From the NCBI GenBank assembly GCA_000715685.1, contig KL569401.1:8913-21019 (forward strand): a stretch of 12,107 nt of DNA, read 5' to 3'. This DNA is from Streptomyces lilacinus (GTDB taxonomy: Bacteria; Actinomycetota; Actinomycetes; Streptomycetales; Streptomycetaceae). Positions 1 through 6,345 of this stretch are shown in pieces (the stretch's first letter is position 1; every line of letters starts with the position of its first letter). The position numbers and the translations under genes are program-made. The notes below the pieces were generated by a model. That model had not been told where the DNA came from. It searched no databases and saw only the letters and a program-made list of their open reading frames with translations.

Positions 1-18
1 GATGTGTATAAGAGACAG
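1..18 (+). other. Tn5/Nextera mosaic-end adapter remnant (sequencing artefact)
   Basis: The first 18 bases, gatgtgtataagagacag, equal the Tn5 transposase mosaic end used in Nextera libraries, minus its first A. This is library adapter left on a contig edge, not genomic DNA. It supplies a false ATG at position 4, so that automatic gene calling begins the next protein with M-Y-K-R-Q; the other frame gives the equally artificial M-C-I-R-D-R. Real sequence starts at about base 19. Confidence 0.97.
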
Positions 19-2133
19 GTCTTCCACCTCCGGGCCGGGAAGGCGCGGGTACGGGTCAGCTTCGTCACGGCGGAGACGTTCAGATTGGAGCTCGCTCCTG
101 ACGGTGAGTTCACGGACCCGGCCGGCAAGGACATCGTCCTGCCGCAGGGCCCGCCCCCGCCGACGCGCTGGCGCGAGCGGGGCGACCGCTACGAGCTGAG
201 TACGCCGGCGGTCACCCTGCGGGCGTACAAGAGCCCGCTGCGGTTCGCCCTGCACCGGGCCGACGGCAGCCGGGTGTGGGCCGAGACCAAGGGCCTGACC
301 TGGGACCAGGGCTCGACCACCCAGACCCTCGCGCGCGGCGCCGACGAACAGTTCTACGGCGCCGGCATGCAGAACGGCCGCGGCAACACCTCGCACCGGG
401 GCAAGAAGGTGGAGGTCGGCGTCGACTACAACTGGAACGACGGCGGCCACCCCAACTCGGTGCCCTACTACCTCTCCTCGGCGGGCTACGGCGTCTACCG
501 CAACACGTACGCGCCCAACACCTACTCCTTCGGCGACCCGGTGACGGCCAGCGCGAAGGAGCGGCGCTTCGACGCGTACTACGTCGCGGGGCGCTCGCCC
601 AAGGACGTCATCGGCCAGTACACGAAGCTCACCGGCCGGCCGTTCCTGCCGCCGCTGTACGGGCTCGAGATCGGCGACTCCGACTGCTACCTGCACAACA
701 AGAACCGCGGCGAGCGGCGCACGCTGGACGCCCTGAAGGTGGCCGACGGCTATGTCGCGAACGACCTGCCGCTGGGCTGGATGCTCGTCAACGACGGCTA
801 CGGCTGCGGCTACGAGAACCTCGGCGAGGTGAACAAGGGCCTGGCCGACCGGCGGATGAAGATGGGCCTGTGGACCGAGGACGGCCTGGCCAAGCTCGGC
901 GAGCAGGTGAAGGCCGGCCAGCGGGTCGCCAAGCTGGACGTCGCCTGGGTCGGCGACGGCTACAAGTTCGCCCTCGACGGCTGCAAGGACGCCTACAAGG
1001 GCATCGAGGACAACAGCGACGCCCGCGGCTTCACCTGGGCGCCCGAGAGCTGGTCGGGCGCGCAGCGCTGCGGGGTGCAGTGGTCCGGCGACCAGAAGGG
1101 CTCGTGGGAGTACATCCGCTGGCAGATCCCGACGTACGCGGGCGCGACGATGTCCGGGCTCGCGTACACCACGGGCGACGTGGACGGCATCTTCGGCGGC
1201 AGCCCGCGCACGTACGTCCGTGACCTGCAGTGGAAGGCCTTCCTGCCGGCCGTGATGACCATGGACGGCTGGGCGCCGAGCGACAAGCAGCCGTGGCGGT
1301 ACGGGGAGCCGTACACCGCCATCAACCGCAAGTACCTGAAGCTGAAGGAAGCGCTCCTGCCGTACATGTACAGCTACGCGGCGGAGGCCACGCGCACCGG
1401 CGTCGGTCCGGTGCGCCCGCTGGCGCTGGAGTACCCGGACGACCCGAAGGCGGCGTCGGACGCGGCGAAGTACGAGTTCCTGACGGGTGAGTACTTCCTG
1501 GTCGCCCCCGTCTACGAGGACACCGACGTCCGCAACGGCATCTACCTGCCCAAGGGCACCTGGACCGACTACTGGACGGGCCGCACGTACGAGGGCCCGA
1601 CGACCGTCGACGGCTACCGCGCCCCGCTGGACACGCTGCCGCTGTTCGTGAAGGCCGGCGCGAACATCCCGATGTGGCCCGGCATCCGCTCGTACGAGGA
1701 CCGCACCGCGGACTCACCCGTGGCCTGGGACGTCCATCCGAAGGGCACCTCGTCCTTCACGCTCTACGAGGACGACGGCGTCACGCGCGCGCACCGGAAG
1801 GGGGCGTACGCGGAGCAGACGCTGACGGTGCGGGCGCCGTCGAGCGGCTCGGACGGCGACATGACGCTGTCCATGTCCGCCCTGAAGGGCGACTACCGCG
1901 GCAAGCAGACGGCCCGCCCGAACCACTTCACGATCCACACGGGCACCGGGCCGCGTGTCGTCGCGCTGGACGGGAGCGAACTGCCGCGCCTGGAGTCGAA
2001 GGACGCCTTCGAGAAGACGGAGCGGGGTTGGTGGTACGACCCGGCCGACCGGGGCGGCATCGCCCACGTCAAGACCGCCGCCGTCCCGACGGACCGGTCC
2101 TTCACGGTCGCCCTCCGGGGCGGGACGGGATGA
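19..2133 (+). CDS. GH31-family glycoside hydrolase, 5'-truncated at contig edge
   Basis: A retaining alpha-glycosidase of family GH31, lacking its natural start and any signal peptide because the contig begins inside the gene. Residues are numbered from the artificial ATG at base 4. The first ~120 residues resemble the GH31 N-terminal beta-sandwich (VRVSFVTAETFRLEL). The TIM barrel follows: KLDVAW places the probable nucleophile at Asp312, and WSGDQKGSWE places the probable acid/base at Asp363. The barrel ends with TTGDVDGIFGG and LLPYMYSYAAEA. From ~residue 520 come C-terminal beta domains of the DUF5110 type (FTLYEDDG). The strand-4 motif is not the WxDMNE of ordinary alpha-glucosidases. 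From memory, KLDVAWVG is closer to the alpha-N-acetylgalactosaminidase-like GH31 subfamily, but the substrate is not proven. Family certain, specificity uncertain. A strong hairpin follows the stop codon. Confidence 0.9.
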   Translation, partial: VFHLRAGKARVRVSFVTAETFRLELAPDGEFTDPAGKDIVLPQGPPPPTRWRERGDRYELSTPAVTLRAYKSPLRFALHRADGSRVWAETKGLTWDQGSTTQTLARGADEQFYGAGMQNGRGNTSHRGKKVEVGVDYNWNDGGHPNSVPYYLSSAGYGVYRNTYAPNTYSFGDPVTASAKERRFDAYYVAGRSPKDVIGQYTKLTGRPFLPPLYGLEIGDSDCYLHNKNRGERRTLDALKVADGYVANDLPLGWMLVNDGYGCGYENLGEVNKGLADRRMKMGLWTEDGLAKLGEQVKAGQRVAKLDVAWVGDGYKFALDGCKDAYKGIEDNSDARGFTWAPESWSGAQRCGVQWSGDQKGSWEYIRWQIPTYAGATMSGLAYTTGDVDGIFGGSPRTYVRDLQWKAFLPAVMTMDGWAPSDKQPWRYGEPYTAINRKYLKLKEALLPYMYSYAAEATRTGVGPVRPLALEYPDDPKAASDAAKYEFLTGEYFLVAPVYEDTDVRNGIYLPKGTWTDYWTGRTYEGPTTVDGYRAPLDTLPLFVKAGANIPMWPGIRSYEDRTADSPVAWDVHPKGTSSFTLYEDDGVTRAHRKGAYAEQTLTVRAPSSGSDGDMTLSMSALKGDYRGKQTARPNHFTIHTGTGPRVVALDGSELPRLESKDAFEKTERGWWYDPADRGGIAHVKTAAVPTDRSFTVALRGGTG

Positions 2134-2139
2134 GCTGAG

Positions 2140-2186
2140 AGTCGGGCCCGCGCCGCGCTCCCCTGTGACGCGGCGTGGGCCCGACT
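2140..2186 (+). terminator. Hairpin terminator after the GH31 gene
   Basis: An 18-bp stem begins 7 nt after the GH31 stop. Arms at 2140-2157 and 2169-2186 pair throughout, with a single G-U wobble, around an 11-nt loop. There is no long T-run, which is usual for actinobacterial terminators. It separates the GH31 gene from the following TetR gene. Confidence 0.8.
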
Positions 2187-2214
2187 CAGCCCTTCACCAT
2201 GATTCTAGAGGGGT

Positions 2215-2243
2215 CTCTCCAATATTGTGGAGAGTACTCTCCA
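2215..2243 (+). promoter_or_regulatory. Nested palindromes, probable TetR autoregulatory operator and promoter
   Basis: Three half-sites alternate in orientation: CTCTCCA (2215-2221), TGGAGAG (2228-2234) and CTCTCCA (2237-2243). The last two form a perfect 16-bp palindrome with a TA centre; the first two form a 7-6-7 inverted repeat. TACTCT (2235-2240) has the TAnnnT form of a -10 box and lies 7 nt before the ATG at 2248, which suggests a leaderless transcript. TATTGT (2223-2228) is an alternative -10. I see no convincing -35. Assignment to the adjacent TetR protein is inference from position. Confidence 0.7.
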
Positions 2244-2247
2244 ACTC

Positions 2248-2835
2248 ATGGCCCGTCCTTCTCGCTTCGACACCGACCAACTCCTCGACGTCGCCGTCCG
2301 GCTCGCGGTGGCCTCCGGACCCGCCGGGGTCACCATGTCCGCGGTCGCCAAGGAGGCCGGCGCCCCCAGCGGCTCGGTCTACCACCGCTTCCCCGGCAGG
2401 GCGGCGCTCCTCGCCGAGGTGTGGCTGCGCACGGTCGAGCGTTTCCAGGAGGGCTACTTCGCGGCCCTGGAGTCCGACCCCGACGTCCGCCGGTCCGCCT
2501 GCGCGGCGGCCCGCCACGTCGTCGCCTGGAGCCGCGCCCACCCCGGCCAGGCCGCCCTCCTCCTCTACGGCGCCCAGGACTTCGGCCGCGCCGACTGGTC
2601 CGAGGAGCACCGCGCCCGCGCCGACCGCGGCAACGACCGCGTGCGCCGCTCCCTCGCCGCCCTGGCGGCGGACCTGGGCGCCGAGGGCCACCGGGCCACC
2701 GAGCGCGTCTCCCTCGCCCTCGTCGACCTCCCCCTCTCCCTCGTCCGCCGCCACCTCCGCGCCGGCGACCCCCTGCCCGCCCACGCCGAGGCCCTCGCCG
2801 AGGAGTGCGCGCTCGCCCTCCTCGGCCCCCCGTAG
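2248..2835 (+). CDS. TetR/AcrR-family transcriptional regulator
   Basis: A one-component DNA-binding regulator of 195 residues, normal length for TetR proteins. The N-terminal helix-turn-helix spans about residues 28-48 (VTMSAVAKEAG...SGSVYHRFPGRAALL), the classic TetR pattern. The rest is an alanine- and arginine-rich helical ligand-binding and dimer domain with no recognisable effector class. I chose ATG 2248 because the protein then starts MARPSRFDTDQLLDVAVRLA, typical of this group. A GTG at 2227 would add seven residues but lies inside the operator palindrome. No well-spaced Shine-Dalgarno precedes 2248 (the nearest GGAG is at 2229-2232), in keeping with leaderless expression. No partner gene is tightly linked: the next gene starts 184 nt later. 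It probably represses itself; its target and ligand are unknown. Confidence 0.88.
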   Translation: MARPSRFDTDQLLDVAVRLAVASGPAGVTMSAVAKEAGAPSGSVYHRFPGRAALLAEVWLRTVERFQEGYFAALESDPDVRRSACAAARHVVAWSRAHPGQAALLLYGAQDFGRADWSEEHRARADRGNDRVRRSLAALAADLGAEGHRATERVSLALVDLPLSLVRRHLRAGDPLPAHAEALAEECALALLGPP

Positions 2836-3019
2836 GCCCCCTGCCTCGGCGGTGCCATGCTGCCGCCTGCGCGCTGCGCGGGGCATCGGCCTGGGGGCCG
2901 GTCCGACCTCCGCCTGAAGTCGGAGGAGCGGTGGTACCAGAGGCTGAGGCGGGGTCAGCGCGCCCTGAGATGGGTGTCGCCTCCACCCCTCCCGTCGCCG
3001 CTCACGGCACTGTGGAGGC

Positions 3020-3457
3020 ATGAACAATCACAACAGGGGCATTTTGGCCCGGGCCCATGTGGCCACCCGGCTTCCCGCCCAGGATCTGGAGCGGGCGCGG
3101 CGGTTCTACTCCGAGCGGCTCGGGTTGGAGCCCGTCGACGAACGGCCCGGCGGGCTGCTGTACCGGTGCGGGGGTGTGGACTTCGTCGTGTTCAAGTCGG
3201 CGGGGGCCTCGTCCGGCGCGTTCACTCAGATGGCGTGGGAGGTCGACGACATCGAGAGCGTCGTGTCGGAACTCAAGGGGAGAGGGGTGGTGTTCGAGGA
3301 CGTCGAGCTGCCCGGGCTGCTGGGGGGCGGACGCGCGAAGGACGGGATCGTCGAGGTCGAGGGGAACTACCCGAGCAAGGGTGCGCGGGGAGAGCGCGGT
3401 GCCTGGTTCCGGGACAGCGAGGGGAACATGCTGGGCATCGGTCAGCCGGTCGTATGA
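3020..3457 (+). CDS. VOC/glyoxalase-fold family protein
   Basis: A small cytoplasmic vicinal-oxygen-chelate fold protein (145 residues). It shows the usual family marks: HVATRLPAQDLERARRFY then LGLEP at the start, MAWEVDDIESVVSELKGRG in the middle, and FRDSEGNMLGIGQ at the end. In glyoxalase I and the ring-cleavage dioxygenases, His/Glu residues bind a metal. By eye only His13 may remain: the second strand reads VDFVVF with no Glu, the third reads FTQMAW where His is expected, and the last reads MLGIGQ where Glu is expected. A metal-independent or ligand-binding role, as in bleomycin-resistance-type members, is therefore more likely than glyoxalase activity. GGAGG (3014-3018) is only 1 nt from ATG 3020, unusually close. 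TTG 3044, preceded by AGGGG, is an alternative start that keeps the whole domain. Function unknown. Confidence 0.85.
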   Translation: MNNHNRGILARAHVATRLPAQDLERARRFYSERLGLEPVDERPGGLLYRCGGVDFVVFKSAGASSGAFTQMAWEVDDIESVVSELKGRGVVFEDVELPGLLGGGRAKDGIVEVEGNYPSKGARGERGAWFRDSEGNMLGIGQPVV

Positions 3458-3488
3458 AGCATCAACAACTTGCGTACCCGAACCGACT

Positions 3489-3536
3489 CTTGCTCGGGCA
3501 AGCAAACACGCGTACCGTCTTGCTCATGGAAGCAAG
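3489..3536 (+). promoter_or_regulatory. Twin operator-like sites over the promoter of the second TetR gene
   Basis: Two copies of CTTGCT-N6-AGCAA(A/G) lie at 3489-3506 and 3519-3536, exactly 30 bp apart, about three helical turns. The second copy is a perfect 6-6-6 inverted repeat and contains the ATG at 3526. The first has one mismatch in its outermost base pair. A promoter fits between and over them: TTGCTC (3490-3495) as -35, a 17-bp spacer and TACCGT (3513-3518) as -10, putting the start of transcription at or beside the ATG. A repressor on these sites would cover both the -35 and the start point. The binding protein is inferred to be the TetR protein encoded immediately downstream. Confidence 0.8.
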
Positions 3537-4170
3537 AAATGGTGCGGCCAAGCAAGGAGCGACCGCCCCGGCCTCCAGGACGTTCACCGAGGCCGGCCGG
3601 CGGGCGCAGATCGTGCAGGCCGCGATCGAGGTCATCGCCGAAATGGGCTACGCCAAGGCGTCGTTCACGAGGATCGCCAAGCGGGCGGGGCTGAGCAGTA
3701 CGGGGATGATCTCGTATCACTTCTCCGGCAAGGACGACCTCATGCGGGAGGTCGTGATCGAGGTGTTGCGGGTCGCGGACGAGTACATGCGGCCGCGGCT
3801 CGAGGCGCAGTCGACGGGGCCCGGGCGGCTGCGGGCCTACATCGAGGCGAACATCGCCGTGCTCGAGGAGTTCCCCCAGCACCTGCCGGCCGTGGTGGAG
3901 GTGCTCGGCAACGTCCGCCGCGACGACGCGTCGATGGGCGAGCTCTGCGCCCTGATGGAGTCGGTCGTGGACATGCACGCGCAACTGTTTCGCGAGGGTC
4001 AGGAGCGCGGTGAGTTCGGTGAGTTCGATCCCCGTGTGATGGCCGTGGCGCTCCGGGGCTCCATCGACGCCGTCGTCAACCGCGCCGTCCGGGAGCCGGG
4101 GTTCGACGCCGCTGTGTACGGCCGTGAACTGGCCGATCTTTTTGACCGTGCGACCCGAAGGACGACGTGA
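3526..4170 (+). CDS. TetR/AcrR-family regulator, first gene of the VC0807-monooxygenase operon
   Basis: A TetR-type repressor of 214 residues. After a disordered-looking stretch of ~20 residues comes the helix-turn-helix: helix 1 around RRAQIVQAAIEVIAEMG (25-41), then FTRIAKRAGLSSTGMISYHF (47-66). The long C-terminal helical domain resembles the BetI-like class, with LRAYIEANIAVLEEFPQHLPA and a late VALRGSIDAVV segment. The reading frame is open far upstream, but ATG 3526 is the sensible start: it follows a good promoter at the spacing of a leaderless transcript, and everything upstream overlaps the VOC gene in another frame. The stop is 1 nt from the GTG of the next gene, so the repressor is probably co-transcribed and translationally coupled with the genes it controls. 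Ligand unknown. Confidence 0.92.
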   Translation: MEARNGAAKQGATAPASRTFTEAGRRAQIVQAAIEVIAEMGYAKASFTRIAKRAGLSSTGMISYHFSGKDDLMREVVIEVLRVADEYMRPRLEAQSTGPGRLRAYIEANIAVLEEFPQHLPAVVEVLGNVRRDDASMGELCALMESVVDMHAQLFREGQERGEFGEFDPRVMAVALRGSIDAVVNRAVREPGFDAAVYGRELADLFDRATRRTT

Positions 4171-4171
4171 C

Positions 4172-4867
4172 GTGACGGACACGACCTTAAGCCGGCTCGA
4201 ACAGCCGCCAGTACAGGAGCCGGCCCCGCGGCCGACGCGGCAGCAGAAGGCCGCCGCCCTGCGCAAACTCATCCTCCTGCAGCTCCTCTTCGAGCTCGGC
4301 GTTCCGCTCGCCGGCTACTACGGGCTGCGCGCGGCCGGCGTGAGCCAGTGGGTCGCGCTGCTGACGGGCAGCCTGCTGGTGCTGCCGTGGATCGTGTACG
4401 GCGTGGTCAGGCACCGCAGGTTCGAGGCGATGGCGGGCTTCACCCTGGTGCTGATGGTCGTCGGCGCCCTGATGTCCATGGTGACCGGGGACCCCCGGAC
4501 CCTGCTCGTCAGGGACGGTTGGCTCGCCGCCGTCATCGGGCTGTGGGTGCTCGGCACACTGCCGACCCGCCGGCCGTTCATGCTGACTGCCGTGCGCGCG
4601 GTCGTCGTCGCCAAGGCGGGGGAGGACGGCTGGGAGGAGTGGCGGGCGCGGTGGGACACCGAGCCCGGCTTCCGGCGGAGCATCCGGGTCCTGACCGCCG
4701 TGTGGGGGAGCGTGCTCACCCTGGACGCGGGCGTGCGCGTCGTCCTGGCCTGCACGCTGCCCGTGGACCTCGTGCCCGGCGTCAGCACGGCGCAGTGGCT
4801 CGTGGTGCTGGCCGCCCTGCTCGTCTTCCACACGCGGTTCATCACCCGCCACGGGCTCAAGGTCTGA
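4172..4867 (+). CDS. VC0807-family integral membrane protein, with TTA codon
   Basis: A membrane protein of 231 residues that I match to the uncharacterised VC0807 family. A proline- and glutamine-rich cytoplasmic start (~30 residues) is followed by five or six hydrophobic segments, among them LILLQLLFELGVPLAGYYGL, WVALLTGSLLVLPWIVYGVV, FTLVLMVVGALMSMV and WLAAVIGLWVLGTL, a soluble loop with WEEWRARWDTEPGFRRS, then two more near the end. GTG 4172 is favoured: it lies 1 nt after the TetR stop, with AAGGA about 10 nt upstream. ATG 4124 in the same frame would overlap the TetR gene by 47 nt and adds a stretch unlike the family. Codon 6 is TTA (4187-4189), the rare bldA-dependent leucine codon of Streptomyces, so translation may be growth-phase limited. 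The family has no established function; transport or membrane support for the neighbouring oxygenase is only a guess. Confidence 0.82.
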   Translation: MTDTTLSRLEQPPVQEPAPRPTRQQKAAALRKLILLQLLFELGVPLAGYYGLRAAGVSQWVALLTGSLLVLPWIVYGVVRHRRFEAMAGFTLVLMVVGALMSMVTGDPRTLLVRDGWLAAVIGLWVLGTLPTRRPFMLTAVRAVVVAKAGEDGWEEWRARWDTEPGFRRSIRVLTAVWGSVLTLDAGVRVVLACTLPVDLVPGVSTAQWLVVLAALLVFHTRFITRHGLKV

Positions 4868-4877
4868 GGGGCGGGTC

Positions 4878-6329
4878 ATGGATCCGGACACGGACTTCGA
4901 CGTCATCGTCGTCGGCGCCGGGCCCACGGGACTGACGCTCGCCAACGAGCTCGGCCTCGCCGGCGTCCGCGCCGTCGTCCTCGAGAAGCTGCCCGAGCGG
5001 ACCGGACAGTCCAAGGCGCTCAACCTGCAGCCCCGCACCGCCGAGATGCTCGACATGCGCGGCTGGCTCGAACCCGTCCTCGACCGGGCCGTCGCCAGAC
5101 TGCCCGCCGGGCACTTCGCCGGGATGCCGCTGGCGTACGACGCCTTCGACACCCCCTTCCCGTACCAGGTGGGCATCCCGCAGGCGCGGGTCGAGGAGTT
5201 CCTCGAGGAGCGCCTCGCCGCGAGCGGCGGCGCGCCGGTGCTGCGCGGGTACGAGCTGACCGCCGTCGCGCAGGACGCGGCGGGCGTCACGGCGACCGTC
5301 ACCGGCCCGGACGGGCCCCGGCGGCTGCGGGCGGCCTGGCTGGTCGGCGCGGACGGCGGGCGCAGCCGGGTGCGCAAGGAACTGGGCGTGGGCTTCCCCG
5401 GCCGGGACGGGCGGTACTCCATGGTCGTCGCCGACGTGGTGCTGGCCCGTGACGCGGGGCTGCCCACCGACTGGCAGCTGCCGCGCTTCGACCCGAGCGA
5501 CGAGGGGGCGTTCCTCATCCCGCTCGGCGACGACACGTACCGCTTCCTCTTCGGCGGCCCGGAGCAGCAGAAGGTCGACCGCGACGCCCCGGTCACCGAG
5601 GACGAGGTGCGGGCGGCGCTGCGGCCCGTGGGCGGCGTCGTGCCGCGGCTGCGCGAGGTCCGGTGGGCGTCGCGCTTCACCGACGCCTCGCGCCAGGCCG
5701 AGCGCTACCGCACCGGCCGGGTGCTGCTGGCGGGCGACGCCGCGCACATCCACCTCCCGGCCGGCGGGCAGGGGCTGAACCTGGGCGTGCAGGACGCGTT
5801 CAACCTCGGCTGGAAACTCGCCGCGGTCGTCCGGGGGCGCGCCCCCGAGGAGCTGCTGGACACCTACCACGCCGAGCGGCACCCCGTCGGGGTCGGCGTC
5901 CTGAAGAACACCCGCGCCCAGGGCGTGATGATGGTGCCCGACGAGGACGTGCTCGCCCTGCGCGACATCGTGACGGACCTCGTCGCGCTGCCCGAGGTGA
6001 ACCGGCACCTCGCCGGAATGATCTCCGGCCTCGGCATCCGCTACGCCGTCCCCGGCGCGCCGGCGCACCCGCTGCTGGGTGCCCGGATGCCGGGGGTCCG
6101 TCTGCCCGACGGTCGGGGTGCGTTGGTGGGTCACCCGGCGGCGGGGCCGGACGAGCTGCTGCGGCCGTGGCGGGACCGCGTCGCCCTCACCGCAGCCGCG
6201 GACGGCGACCAGGACCTCGTTCTCGTTCGGCCGGACGGGTACGTCGCCTGGGCCGGTACGGACGGCACCGGCACCGGCGACGACTCCCTGCGGGCCGCTC
6301 TCACCCGCTGGTTCGGGCCGGGAGACTGA
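4878..6329 (+). CDS. FAD-dependent monooxygenase (aromatic hydroxylase type)
   Basis: A class A flavoprotein monooxygenase of the FAD_binding_3 type, 483 residues, cytoplasmic. It would use NAD(P)H and O2 to hydroxylate an aromatic or polyketide-like substrate. All three fold motifs are present: the dinucleotide motif G13-A-G15-P-T-G18 with Glu36 ending the second strand, the GADG motif (Gly157-Gly160), and the FAD ribityl-binding GDAAHIHLPAGGQGLN with Asp287. The C-terminus (DLVLVRPDGYVAWAG) is the thioredoxin-like domain common in this group, which includes tetracenomycin/rifampicin-type hydroxylases and phenol monooxygenases. ATG 4878 is 10 nt after the VC0807 stop, with GAGGGGCGGG as a ribosome site, so it belongs to the TetR-VC0807 operon. 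I cannot separate antibiotic inactivation, catabolism and biosynthetic tailoring from sequence alone. It converges with the next gene, with 16 nt between stops. Confidence 0.93.
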   Translation: MDPDTDFDVIVVGAGPTGLTLANELGLAGVRAVVLEKLPERTGQSKALNLQPRTAEMLDMRGWLEPVLDRAVARLPAGHFAGMPLAYDAFDTPFPYQVGIPQARVEEFLEERLAASGGAPVLRGYELTAVAQDAAGVTATVTGPDGPRRLRAAWLVGADGGRSRVRKELGVGFPGRDGRYSMVVADVVLARDAGLPTDWQLPRFDPSDEGAFLIPLGDDTYRFLFGGPEQQKVDRDAPVTEDEVRAALRPVGGVVPRLREVRWASRFTDASRQAERYRTGRVLLAGDAAHIHLPAGGQGLNLGVQDAFNLGWKLAAVVRGRAPEELLDTYHAERHPVGVGVLKNTRAQGVMMVPDEDVLALRDIVTDLVALPEVNRHLAGMISGLGIRYAVPGAPAHPLLGARMPGVRLPDGRGALVGHPAAGPDELLRPWRDRVALTAAADGDQDLVLVRPDGYVAWAGTDGTGTGDDSLRAALTRWFGPGD

Positions 6330-6345
6330 GCCCCGGTGCCGTGCC

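Noticed and set aside
2..199. Small open frame starting M-C-I-R-D-R at the left edge
   Set aside because: Its start lies in the adapter and it runs out of frame with the clear GH31 coding sequence.
2836..3019. Terminator or small RNA between the first TetR gene and the VOC gene
   Set aside because: Several 5-6 bp GC-rich inverted repeats occur (for example CCTCCG...CGGAGG around 2908-2927), but none is stronger than expected in such GC-rich DNA.
2857..3525. Upstream extension of the second TetR gene to an ATG at 2857 (437 residues)
   Set aside because: The extra part is low-complexity, overlaps the VOC gene in another frame and crosses a good promoter and operator. ATG 3526 gives a normal TetR length.
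6330..6345. Shared bidirectional terminator between the converging monooxygenase and hydrolase genes
   Set aside because: Only 16 nt separate the stops and I see no convincing stem there; termination may occur inside the opposite gene.
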